From Roseicella frigidaeris (GTDB lineage: Bacteria; Pseudomonadota; Alphaproteobacteria; Acetobacterales; Acetobacteraceae): a DNA stretch of 58,147 nt. The position numbers and the translations under genes were made by a program. Shown here one piece after another: positions 15,964-23,928 of this stretch (within the stretch, counting starts at the first letter, position 1; each line of letters opens with the position of its first letter). The DNA lies in NCBI RefSeq assembly GCF_003258945.1, contig NZ_QLIX01000027.1:1-58147 (forward strand). Direction: 5' to 3'. The notes below the pieces were generated by a model that did not search any database, was not told the DNA's origin, and was given only the letters and a program-made list of their open reading frames with translations.

Positions 15964-16557
15964 ATGCTCTACGCCATGAAGCCGCTCGCCTGCGATCCCG
16001 CACGGATCAAGGGCATGTCGGAGCGGCTCATCGTCAGCCACTACGAGAACAACTACGGCGGCGCGGTGAAGCGCCTCAATTCGATCGCCGACCAGCTCGC
16101 CTCGCTGGACTTCGACGGCGCGCCGGGCTTCGTGGTCAACGGGCTCAAGCGCGAGCAGCTGATCGCGATGAACTCCATGATCCTGCACGAGGTGTTCTTC
16201 GCCTCGCTCGGGGAGGAGAGCGGGCCGGACGATGTCCTCCAGGAGGCGCTCGCGCGGGACTTCGGCTCCGTCGAGCGCTGGCGGTCCGAGTTCGTGGCCA
16301 TGGGCAAGGCGCAGGCCGGGGGCTCGGGCTGGGTGCTGCTGACCTGGTCGAAGCGCGACCGGCGGCTCGTGAACGCCTGGGCCGCGGACCACACGACGAC
16401 CGTGGCGGACAGCACGCCGGTCCTGGCGCTCGACATGTACGAGCACTCCTACCACATGGACTACGGCGCCAAGGCCGGCGACTACGTCGGTGCCTTCATG
16501 GCCGCGATCAACTGGGGCAGCGTCAGGCGCCTCCTCGACGAGGCGCGCGGGCCATGA
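15964..16557 (+). CDS. Fe/Mn superoxide dismutase (second copy)
   Basis: A 197-residue SOD, closely similar to the SOD half of the fusion at 12935 but without rhodanese. Ligands are His26, His75, Asp157 and His161. The motifs MSERLIVSHYENNYGG, GGSGWVLLTWS and LALDMYEHSYHMDYG are intact. The ATG at 15964 has GGGAGG 7 bp upstream; an in-frame start at 15874 lacks one. The SOD pair in one cluster probably arose by duplication followed by gain or loss of the rhodanese domain. It removes superoxide formed when Cr(VI) is reduced. Confidence 0.93.
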   Translation: MLYAMKPLACDPARIKGMSERLIVSHYENNYGGAVKRLNSIADQLASLDFDGAPGFVVNGLKREQLIAMNSMILHEVFFASLGEESGPDDVLQEALARDFGSVERWRSEFVAMGKAQAGGSGWVLLTWSKRDRRLVNAWAADHTTTVADSTPVLALDMYEHSYHMDYGAKAGDYVGAFMAAINWGSVRRLLDEARGP

Positions 16558-16949
16558 GCCGCGCGGCCCTCAGAGTGCCGAGGAGGGCCGGCACGGTCGC
16601 GCTCCGCGCCGTCCGGGTGGCCATGGGGGTGTTTCTCCTGCTGGCCGGCGGCGGGGCGGCGGCCGCCCGCGCGCCGGACGGCCGCACGACGCTCGCGCTC
16701 GAGCGTGCCTGCCAGGCCGAGAACGGCGAGGCGGGGAGCTGGTGCGCCGCGTACCTGATGGGCGTCGCCGACACGCTCACCGCCTTCGGAAAGGGGGGGC
16801 ACCGGGGCGGATTGTGCAATCCGAACTACGACCCGGAGACCCTCGCGCGCGCCTTCGTCGCGTGGGCCCAGCGGCACTCGGAACTCCGTAACCTCGACAT
16901 GCTGGCCGGCGCCACGGCAGCGCTCCGGGAGCGCTGGCCGTGCGCCTGA
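16554..16949 (+). CDS. Rap1a/Tai-like small exported protein
   Basis: A 131-residue protein with a signal peptide-like hydrophobic stretch (about 21-40) and four cysteines spaced as in the Rap1a/Tai immunity-protein fold: CQAENGEAGSWCAAYLMGVAD, then LCNPNYDPETLA and a terminal WPC. Founding members bind and inhibit T6SS amidases in the periplasm, but the fold is also used in unrelated small exported proteins. Here no T6SS effector is present. It overlaps the SOD stop by 4 bp, so it is the last gene of the chr operon and is probably a periplasmic stress factor. Confidence 0.65.
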   Translation: MSRAALRVPRRAGTVALRAVRVAMGVFLLLAGGGAAAARAPDGRTTLALERACQAENGEAGSWCAAYLMGVADTLTAFGKGGHRGGLCNPNYDPETLARAFVAWAQRHSELRNLDMLAGATAALRERWPCA

Positions 16950-17005
16950 GCCGGCGAACGTGGTGCGGCCCGCATGGGGCCGCACCACGCCCGGTCGGCC
17001 GGGCG

Positions 17006-17329
17006 TCAGCGACGCGGCTCGGTCTCGCGGCGGACGACCGTTCCGTCCGCGGTGACGTAGACCTCGACCTCGCGACCGGAGGCGTCCTTGCCTTCCAGCT
17101 CGTAGAGCTGGCGGCCGTCGACGGTCACCCTCGCCGCTTCGGTGATCTGCACCCCACCGAGCGCCCGCTGCGCCGCCTGCATCGCCGCCTGCGGCACCTC
17201 GGAGAGCTGGATCTCCTGCTCGTTGTGCTCCCTCGCCTCCTGGCCCTGCCGCTGCTGCTGCGCCAGGGCCGGCGCGGCGGCGAGGACCGCCGCGAGCGTC
17301 GCGATCATGCCGAACTTGGTACGTCTCAT
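17006..17329 (-). CDS. Small periplasmic PepSY-like protein
   Basis: A 107-residue secreted protein: signal peptide at 1-23 (MIATLAAVLAAAPALA), a Gln/Glu-rich linker, then a PepSY-like domain (IQLSEVPQAAMQAAQRALGG, VDGRQLYELEGKDASGREVEVYV, ADGTVV). Such proteins are often metal- or stress-induced and periplasmic. The ATG at 17329 has AGGAGG 8 bp upstream. It is divergent from the second chrA and likely shares the regulatory region 17330-17641 with it. Confidence 0.75.
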   Translation of the reverse strand: MRRTKFGMIATLAAVLAAAPALAQQQRQGQEAREHNEQEIQLSEVPQAAMQAAQRALGGVQITEAARVTVDGRQLYELEGKDASGREVEVYVTADGTVVRRETEPRR

Positions 17330-17417
17330 GCTCTGCCTCCTGGGTTTGGGAGTCCTGCCCCGCGCCTGAGGCCGTGGGGTCGGTCCATCGCGCCACCGAG
17401 CGGGGTGGAGGAGAAAC

Positions 17418-17463
17418 TGATACAGGTGAAGCGAGTTTCCAATGTGATAGGCAAGATGTATCA
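17418..17463. promoter_or_regulatory. TGATACA...TGTATCA operator-like pair before second chrA
   Basis: Perfect inverted 7-mers TGATACA (17418-17424) and TGTATCA (17457-17463) bracket 32 bp in the 312-bp gap between the PepSY-like gene and chrA copy 2. Inside, 17446-17462 resembles the chr site at 12828-12844. The rest of the gap shows no gene. Likely regulator-binding sites for the divergent promoters; the protein (ChrB or other) is unknown. Confidence 0.45.
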
Positions 17464-17641
17464 TCGCAACCTTCCACCGCTGGCTCGCCCGGCATCCCTG
17501 CCGGGTCCGGTGGTGGCTTCGCGATGGTTTTTTGCCGAGACCGCCCACCGGCCAGGGCGGGCAAACCGACAGGGGTAAAGGACGCATGACGGCTTCGAAA
17601 ATTACCTGCAGCCACACGCTGCCAGACGCGCGGGTGCCGCA

Positions 17642-19054
17642 ATGACGGCGGCGGATGGCTCGGCAGCAGCGGCCGCGGAACCGGCCTCCGCCGGCACCGC
17701 CTCCGGCGCGCCCGCCACAGCGCCGGCCGAGGTGCCGGGTCTGCCCACCTTCGGCGAAGCCTTGCGAGTGTGGTTGAAGATCGGCCTGCTCTCCTTCGGC
17801 GGTCCGGCCGGACAGATCGCGCTGCTGCACCGCGAGGTGGTGGACGACCGCCGCTGGGTCTCCGACGCGCGTTTCCTGCATGCGCTCAACTTCTGCACCC
17901 TGCTTCCTGGGCCGGAGGCGCAGCAGCTCGCGACCTATCTCGGTTGGCTGTTGCACGGGGTGAAGGGCGGCATCGCCGCCGGCGCGCTGTTCGTGCTGCC
18001 GGGCGTGGCAGTCATGCTGGGGCTGTCCATCCTCTATGCGACGCTGGGCGAGGTGCCGATCGTCGCGGCGCTGTTCTTCGGCCTCAAGGCCGCGGTGCTG
18101 GTGCTGGTGATCGAGGCGCTGCTGCGGGTGGCCAGGCGGGCGCTGAAGACGAACGAGGCATGGGCGCTGGCCGGCGCCGCCTTCCTGGCGCTCTACGCCT
18201 TTTCCGTGCCCTTCCCGGTCGTGGTGCTGATTGCGGCGCTGATCGGCTATCTGGCGCCTGGGCACTTCCGCGCCGGCAGCCATGGCTCGGCGAAGGACGG
18301 TTCCCCGGCCGTGCTGGACGCGGTGCTCGCCGCCGACCCTGGGCGCCCGGCCCGGCTCGCGGCAAGCGCCTGGCGCGCCGGATGGGTCGCGGTCGCGCTC
18401 TGGGTCCTGCCGGTGGCGGCGCTGATGGCCCTCGGCGGCGGGGTCCTCGCCGATGTCGCCTGGTTCTTCTCGAAGATGGCGGTGGTGACCGTCGGCGGCG
18501 CCTACGCCGTGCTCGCCTACGTCGCGCAGGAGGCCGTGCAGGGCTACGGCTGGCTGACCGCGGACCAGATGCTGGTGGGCCTCGGCCTCGCCGAGACCAC
18601 GCCCGGCCCGCTGATCCTCGTCCTCCAGTTCGTCGGCTTCCTGGCCGGGTATGGCGCCGGCGGGCTCGTCTTGGGCGTGCTGGCGTCGTTGCTCACCGTG
18701 TGGGTCACCTTCGCGCCCTGCTTCGCCTTCATCTTCCTCGGCGCCCCCTACGTCGAACGGCTGCACAACAACCGCGCACTGACGGGCGCCCTGGCCGCGG
18801 TGACGGCAGCGGTGGTGGGCGTGATCGCCAACTTGGCGCTCTGGTTCGGTCTGCGCGTGCTGTTCGCAGACGTCCGCCGGGTGGAGATCGGCCCGGCGAC
18901 GCTTGACATGCCGGTCCTCGGCAGCCTGGACCCGCTCGCCCTGGCGCTCGCGGCCCTGGCCGCGGCCTGCCTGTTCGGCTTCAAGATCGGGCTGCTGCGG
19001 ACCCTCGGCGTGACGGCTGCGGCGGGCCTTGTCCTGAGGATGGCGGGCTTGTGA
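17642..19054 (+). CDS. chrA: Chromate transporter ChrA (second copy)
   Basis: A 470-residue long-chain CHR transporter. Signatures: LLSFGGPAGQIALLHREVVDDRRW and LLPGPEAQQLATYLGW in the N-half, VVTVGGAYAVLAYVAQEAV and ETTPGPLILVLQFVGF in the C-half. It is longer than the copy at 14572 because of a bigger central loop (about 215-245) and an extra C-terminal pair of helices, and sequence similarity between the two is modest, so they look separately acquired rather than a recent tandem duplication. A 35-residue Ala/Ser-rich N-terminus precedes TM1. Confidence 0.93.
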   Translation: MTAADGSAAAAAEPASAGTASGAPATAPAEVPGLPTFGEALRVWLKIGLLSFGGPAGQIALLHREVVDDRRWVSDARFLHALNFCTLLPGPEAQQLATYLGWLLHGVKGGIAAGALFVLPGVAVMLGLSILYATLGEVPIVAALFFGLKAAVLVLVIEALLRVARRALKTNEAWALAGAAFLALYAFSVPFPVVVLIAALIGYLAPGHFRAGSHGSAKDGSPAVLDAVLAADPGRPARLAASAWRAGWVAVALWVLPVAALMALGGGVLADVAWFFSKMAVVTVGGAYAVLAYVAQEAVQGYGWLTADQMLVGLGLAETTPGPLILVLQFVGFLAGYGAGGLVLGVLASLLTVWVTFAPCFAFIFLGAPYVERLHNNRALTGALAAVTAAVVGVIANLALWFGLRVLFADVRRVEIGPATLDMPVLGSLDPLALALAALAAACLFGFKIGLLRTLGVTAAAGLVLRMAGL

Positions 19055-19473
19055 CGCGCCGGCTCCGCCTTCCCGCCTTCGGGATCCCCGCTGCTGCGGC
19101 GGCCGGGCTGTTGCTCGGCGCGGCGTGGCTCGGGGCCGTCGCGGCGGCCGAGCCGCAACGGGACGGTTTCCGCCGTCTGTCCGCCACGGAGATCCGCGCG
19201 CGCGTCGTCGGTCGCGAGATCACCGACGACTTCCATTGGGGCGAGTACTACCGCGGCGACGGCGTGCTGGTCCTGACCGACATGGGCCGCCGCAGCTTGG
19301 GCCGGTGGCGGATCGAGCGTGACCGGTTGTGTCGGCGGCGCGACCCGGCCGCCACCGGGTACGAGTGCTTCCAGGTCTGGGTGTCCGGCGACGAGGTCAG
19401 CCTGCGCCAGAGCGAAACGGACCGACCTTTCCCGGTCTTCATCCGGAGGCACGAAGGCGGCGCCGGCGGCTGA
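19051..19473 (+). CDS. Exported hypothetical protein after chrA
   Basis: A 140-residue protein with a signal peptide/anchor (about 12-33, Ala/Leu-rich, AAAEPQ cleavage-like site). The mature part is small and beta-rich with one Cys pair (RLCRRRD and YECFQVW). The pattern (FRRLSATEIRARVVGREITDDFHWGEYYRGDGVL) resembles small periplasmic proteins found beside chromate or oxidoreductase genes, but I cannot name the family. GTG at 19051 overlaps the chrA stop (GTGA), so it is translationally coupled. Confidence 0.65.
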   Translation: MTRRLRLPAFGIPAAAAAGLLLGAAWLGAVAAAEPQRDGFRRLSATEIRARVVGREITDDFHWGEYYRGDGVLVLTDMGRRSLGRWRIERDRLCRRRDPAATGYECFQVWVSGDEVSLRQSETDRPFPVFIRRHEGGAGG

Positions 19474-19521
19474 CCGTCACCGGGCCAAGAGTTTGGGCGA
19501 AAACAACAGAGGAGAACGGCA

Positions 19522-20454
19522 ATGTCATTTAAGCTCATGTTTCACGCCGCGCTGGCCGGGCTCGCCCTCGCGGCGTCGGTCGGCCTGGGCCACGCGCAGC
19601 ACCAGGGTGCCGGTGCCGGCGGCCCACCCGATTGGCAGCGCACCGTCGCGTCCACGCTCGGCAAGCCGGGTACCCAGCAGGATGGCGGCGTCTATCGGGT
19701 GGCGCTGCCGCGCACCGACCTGAAGGTCACGGTGGACGGCGTCGAGATCCGCCCCGGCCTCGCACTCGGCTCCTGGCTCGCCTTCCACCCGCACGGGCAG
19801 GAGCTGATGGTGATGGGTGACCTCGTCCTGCTGCAACGTGAGATCGCACCGGTGATGCGCCGCCTGACCGAGGGCGGGATCGAGGTGACGGCGCTGCACA
19901 ACCATCTGCTGCGTGCCGAGCCCACGACCATGTACCTGCATGTCGCAGGCCAGGGCGATCCAGCGCGGCTCGCCACCGCGCTGCGTGCGGCGCTGCAGGA
20001 GACGGCGACACCGCTGCAGGGTGCAGCCGCGTCGGCTGGCGATGACCGCATTGAGGGGCTCGACACCGCGACCATTGCCCGCGCCCTCGGCCGAGAGGGG
20101 CGCGCCAGCGGCGGGGTGTACCAGGTCAACGTCCCGCGTGCCGAGCGCATCACCGAGCGCGGGATGGAGGTGCCCACCGCCATGGGCATGCCGACCGTGA
20201 TCAACTTCCAGGCCGCCGGCGGGGGTCGTGCCGCGACCACGGGCGACTTCGTGCTGACCGCGAACGAGGTCGTGCCCGTGCAGCGGGCCCTGGTCGAGCA
20301 CGGCATCGAGGTGACCGCGCTGCACAACCACATGCTGCACGAGGAGCCTCGGCTGTTCTTCATGCACTTCTGGGGCGTGGACGACGCGGAGAAGCTCGCC
20401 CGCGGCCTGCGCGCGGCGCTGGAGCGTACGAACTCGGCGCAGGCGTCTCGCTGA
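19522..20454 (+). CDS. DUF1259 (LppY/LpqO-like) periplasmic protein
   Basis: A 310-residue secreted protein: signal peptide to about residue 25 (GLGHA), followed by two tandem DUF1259 halves. The duplicated motif is IEVTALHNHLLRAEPTTMYLH at about 120-140 and IEVTALHNHMLHEEPRLFFMH at about 265-285. Each His-rich repeat could bind a metal. Function of the family is not established; LppY/LpqO homologues are lipoproteins in actinobacteria. It follows the second chrA operon by ~50 bp, with GGAG upstream of the ATG. Confidence 0.85.
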   Translation: MSFKLMFHAALAGLALAASVGLGHAQHQGAGAGGPPDWQRTVASTLGKPGTQQDGGVYRVALPRTDLKVTVDGVEIRPGLALGSWLAFHPHGQELMVMGDLVLLQREIAPVMRRLTEGGIEVTALHNHLLRAEPTTMYLHVAGQGDPARLATALRAALQETATPLQGAAASAGDDRIEGLDTATIARALGREGRASGGVYQVNVPRAERITERGMEVPTAMGMPTVINFQAAGGGRAATTGDFVLTANEVVPVQRALVEHGIEVTALHNHMLHEEPRLFFMHFWGVDDAEKLARGLRAALERTNSAQASR

Positions 20455-20493
20455 GCGAGCGCTGCCGCCGCGGCGCAACAGATTCCGAACGGA

Positions 20494-21492
20494 GTGCCGC
20501 CCTTGTTCCTCGAAGTGAAGATCCCGCTCGGCGAGGTGCGCGGCCGCATCGACCACCTCGCCGCGGACATGGCTCGCCGCCGCCTGTTCGTCGCCGAGCT
20601 CGGCAACGACAGCATGGCCGTGATCGATGTGGATACCTGGGTGGTCGCGCACCGGATCCAGTGCCTGCGGGAGCCGCAGGGTGTGGCCTACGCGCCCGGG
20701 GCGGACATTGTCCTGGTCGCCAACGCCCGCGACGGTACGATCGAGCGCTTCCGGGGCGCCGATCTCGCGCCGCTCGGCCCGACGTCCCTGGACGCCGCCG
20801 CCGACAACCTGCGCCCCGATCCCGCCGGCGGGGGTGTCGTCTGGGTCGGTCACGGCGGCGCCGGGCATGGGGCACCCGGGGGCGGGGGCGGCCTGACGGC
20901 GCTCGATGCGGCGAGCGGGCGGCCCGCCGGCGCGTCGATCCCCCTCGCCGCCCATCCGGAGTCCTTCCAGCTCGAGGCGGGCGGGCCGCGCGCCTTCGTC
21001 AACATCCCGGGCGCGGGCGGCGCCATCGCGGTCCTCGACCGGGCCGCGCGGCGGCACGTCGCCACCTGGTCCGTGCCGGGGCTCGGGGCCAACTTCCCCA
21101 TGGCGCTCGACGAATCCCGCGGGCGCCTGTTCGTGGCCTTCCGTGAACCGGCGGCCCTCGCCGTCCTCGACCTGAAGGACGGCTCGGTGCTCGGCCGGCT
21201 TCCGTTGAGCGGCGACGCGGACGACCTCTTCCTCGATGCGCACCGGTGCCGCCTCTACGCCGTCTGCGGCGAAGGCGCCGTAGACGTGTTCGAGGACCAG
21301 CCGGCACCGGAGACGCCAGGCAGTGGGCGAGGGCCCGCGCCGTCCCCGCACCGGATCGCCCGCGTGCCGACGGCGGTCGGCGCCCGCACCGGGCTGTTCG
21401 TGCCCGAGCTGGACCGGCTGTTCGTTGCAGCGCGCGCCGGCCCACACGGGCCGGCCGCCATCTGGGTGTTCCAGCCCGACCCCCCGCCCTGA
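20494..21492 (+). CDS. YVTN/YncE-like beta-propeller protein
   Basis: A 332-residue repeat protein. Repeating blades of the type RRLFVAELGNDSMAVIDVDTW, GADIVLVANARDGTIERF and RAFVNIPGAGGAIAVLDRA indicate a seven-bladed YVTN/NHL-type propeller. The GTG at 20494 gives a protein without a signal peptide, which is unusual because relatives are mostly exported. It could be a scaffold or lactonase-like enzyme; no catalytic residues are evident. It lies 39 bp after the DUF1259 gene and is likely co-transcribed. Confidence 0.7.
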   Translation: MPPLFLEVKIPLGEVRGRIDHLAADMARRRLFVAELGNDSMAVIDVDTWVVAHRIQCLREPQGVAYAPGADIVLVANARDGTIERFRGADLAPLGPTSLDAAADNLRPDPAGGGVVWVGHGGAGHGAPGGGGGLTALDAASGRPAGASIPLAAHPESFQLEAGGPRAFVNIPGAGGAIAVLDRAARRHVATWSVPGLGANFPMALDESRGRLFVAFREPAALAVLDLKDGSVLGRLPLSGDADDLFLDAHRCRLYAVCGEGAVDVFEDQPAPETPGSGRGPAPSPHRIARVPTAVGARTGLFVPELDRLFVAARAGPHGPAAIWVFQPDPPP

Positions 21493-21511
21493 ACCCAAGG
21501 AGGTACGCACG

Positions 21512-22309
21512 ATGCGCAACCGTCCCCTGCCGGCCGCCACCACCGTTCCCGCCGGCCCGAACGGCCCGGGTGGAATGCCGGCGCCGCGGCACCGGCCAGG
21601 ACGCCGGTCCGGTCGCCAAGCCGAACCCCGCTCGGGACAGCGGACCGCCGCCTTCATGCGCCGGGTCGCACTGCTCGCCCTGGCTCTCCTCACCACCGTG
21701 GGGGGCGCCGCCGTGGCGCAGGGGCAGCAGCAGCCCCGCACCTTCGAGGACGCACCCACAGGGGCGCCGCCGCCCGGCTTCTCCTTCGCGCTGACGGGCC
21801 GAGGCGAGCCGGTGCGCTGGGTGGTGCTGGAAGATCCGTCCGCGCCGGCGGGCGCGAAGGTGGTGGCCGAGACCAGCCAGGATCGCACCAGCGACCGGTT
21901 CCCGCTGGCGATCCTGGACGGCTTCAATGCGCGCGACGTGGCGGTCTCGGTGCGGTTCCGGCCGGTGTCCGGCACGGTGGACCAGGCGGCGGGGCTGGTG
22001 GTGCGGCTGCGCGATCCGCGCAACTACTACATCGCGCGGGCGAACGCGCTCGAGAACAACGTCCGCCTCTACCGCGTCGTGGACGGCCGCCGGACCCAGT
22101 TCGCCGGCGTCGACGTGCCGGTGCCGCGCGATCGGTGGCAGTCCCTTGGGCTGCGGGTCGAGGGCGACCGGCTCGCGGTCTCGCTCGACGGCCGCGAGCT
22201 CTTCACCGCAACCGACCGCACCTTCCGCGAGGCGGGGCGGGTCGGGCTGTGGACCAAGGCCGACAGCCTCACCCACTTCGACGGCCTCGAGGTTCAGATC
22301 CTGCAGTAG
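21512..22309 (+). CDS. Secreted LamG/DUF1080-like beta-sandwich protein
   Basis: The domain at about residues 85-260 (SVRFRPVSGTVDQAAGLVVRLRD, NYYIARANALENNVRLYRV, LGLRVEGDRLAVSLDGRELFTATD) is a concanavalin-like jelly roll as in DUF1080/LamG proteins, probably carbohydrate-binding. Two starts compete: ATG 21512 has a strong AAGGAGG site (21498-21504), but a clean signal peptide (MRRVALLALALLTTVGGAAVA) begins at ATG 21656. Biologically the later start makes better sense; the earlier is reported because of its ribosome site. No catalytic residues were identified. Confidence 0.65.
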   Translation: MRNRPLPAATTVPAGPNGPGGMPAPRHRPGRRSGRQAEPRSGQRTAAFMRRVALLALALLTTVGGAAVAQGQQQPRTFEDAPTGAPPPGFSFALTGRGEPVRWVVLEDPSAPAGAKVVAETSQDRTSDRFPLAILDGFNARDVAVSVRFRPVSGTVDQAAGLVVRLRDPRNYYIARANALENNVRLYRVVDGRRTQFAGVDVPVPRDRWQSLGLRVEGDRLAVSLDGRELFTATDRTFREAGRVGLWTKADSLTHFDGLEVQILQ

Positions 22310-22410
22310 CCGTGCCCCTGGTGGTCCGGAACGCGGCTGAGCCACACCCAGAGCCGACGTCTCGAGCCGGAGTTCGGGACCAGGGACGTGGGGACGACAC
22401 CGAGGCGCGA

Positions 22411-23589
22411 ATGCCCGATCAGAAGCCCACCACGGTCCCCTTGGTCCCGGCGACGACGCCCGGGCGGGAGGAGCCGAGCGGACCGCCCGGGTCGCGTCCA
22501 CCCGACGGCCGGGGCCCGGGCAAAGCGGGGTGGGATTGGCTCGCCACCTTCCCCCCCGGCTACTTCGCCCTGGTCATGGCCACCGGCATCGTCTCGACCG
22601 CGACGCACCTCCTCGGGGTGCCGCTGGTGCCCGGCGCGCTGTTCGCGGTCAATCTCGCCGCCTACCCGGTCCTCTGGGTGATCACCTTGGCGCGCCTGGT
22701 GCGGTTCCCCGCCGCCTTCTTCCGGGACATGGGCGACCACGCGGCGGGTCCTACCTTCCTCGCCAAGGTCGCCGCGACCGGCGTGCTCGGTACCCAATTC
22801 GCCCTCATGACCCCGTACCGGGGCATCGCCCTGGCGTTGTGGGTCCTCGCCGCCCTGCTCTGGCTGGTCCTGACCTACGCGCTCCTCGCGGCCGTGACGC
22901 TGGCCGACCCGAAGCCGCCCATCGAGCGGGCGCTGGGCGGCGCCTGGCTGCTCGTCGTGGTCTCGACCGAGTCGATCTGCGTGCTGGGCACGGCCGTCGC
23001 GGACGTGACGCCCCGACCGGACGTCGTGGCCTTCGCCTGCCTGTGCGCCTTCCTGCTCGGCGGCCTCTCCTACGTGATCCTCATCACGCTGATCGCCTAT
23101 CGCTGGCTCTTCCACCACATGACCGCGGAGGCGCTCGCACCGCCGTACTGGATCAACATGGGCGCGGCGGCGATCACCGCCCTGGCGGGGGCCAGCCTCA
23201 CGCTCTACACGCGCGCCCACGCGGACGGTGCCGTGTCGCCGGAGCTGCTGCAGGTCCTGCCCGTGCTGACGGCGGGGGCCTGGGCCGCTGCCACCTGGTG
23301 GATCCTCCCTCTCGCCGCCGCCGCGGTCTGGCGGCACGCGGTCCGGCGCCTCCCGCTCGCCTACGACCCGCAGCACTGGTCGGTGGTGTTCCCGCTCGGC
23401 ATGTACGCCGCCGCCACGGCGACCTACGCCCAAGCCGCCGGGCACGACTTCCTGATGCCCTTGGCGCGGCTGTTCGCGTGGGCCGCGCTCGCGGCGTGGC
23501 TCGCCGCCGGCGCCGGCCTGCTGCTCCGCTGGGCGCGGCACGCACCCCGGCTCTGCGGTCGGGCACTCGACCGGGCCGACGCGCGGTAG
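22411..23589 (+). CDS. TDT/TehA-SLAC1 family transporter
   Basis: A 392-residue, ten-helix membrane protein of the tellurite-resistance/dicarboxylate transporter (TehA/Mae1/SLAC1) family: FPPGYFALVMATGIVSTATHLLG near the start is the family hallmark, and GTQFALMTPYRG, STESICVLGTAVAD and WSVVFPLGMYAAAT mark later helices. These proteins conduct small anions such as nitrate, chloride, sulfite or malate. About 45 polar residues precede TM1. In this cluster it may export an oxyanion, but substrate is inference. Confidence 0.85.
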   Translation: MPDQKPTTVPLVPATTPGREEPSGPPGSRPPDGRGPGKAGWDWLATFPPGYFALVMATGIVSTATHLLGVPLVPGALFAVNLAAYPVLWVITLARLVRFPAAFFRDMGDHAAGPTFLAKVAATGVLGTQFALMTPYRGIALALWVLAALLWLVLTYALLAAVTLADPKPPIERALGGAWLLVVVSTESICVLGTAVADVTPRPDVVAFACLCAFLLGGLSYVILITLIAYRWLFHHMTAEALAPPYWINMGAAAITALAGASLTLYTRAHADGAVSPELLQVLPVLTAGAWAAATWWILPLAAAAVWRHAVRRLPLAYDPQHWSVVFPLGMYAAATATYAQAAGHDFLMPLARLFAWAALAAWLAAGAGLLLRWARHAPRLCGRALDRADAR

Positions 23590-23928
23590 GGCGACGCCCC
23601 AAGGACTTGGCACGGTTCAGTTGCTCGCGCCGTCAGCGCCCACTCCGGACCGGCGCCGAGCCGCTGCCGGTCGGATGGAGCAGACCGGGCCGGGCACACC
23701 GGCGCGCAAGGCGCCGCCCTCCTCCACCGAGCGGCCGACGACGCCGCGGGCGTGCTGCCGACGCCGACGACAGCCGAAGGGGCGATCTCCTCCTGGAGCT
23801 CCTCGCTGGCGTTTTGCGGGCCGCGGTCGTGCCGGACGGGCAAGTCCCAGGCGTTGCCATCGCCGAACGCGCCGAAAATCGCGCGGCTCCAGCCGCGGCG
23901 GCGTTCCCGCGGAGGCCTCCGGTCGGGA
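23590..23928. other. Gap between TDT gene and GMC-DUF1080 gene, no confident gene
   Basis: This 339-bp convergent intergenic stretch has open GC-rich frames on both strands but no start with a ribosome site or recognisable family. One plus-strand stretch (GDLLLELLAGVLRAAVVPDG) looks protein-like and may be a degraded gene end. No clear terminator hairpin with U-run was found. Confidence 0.5.
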
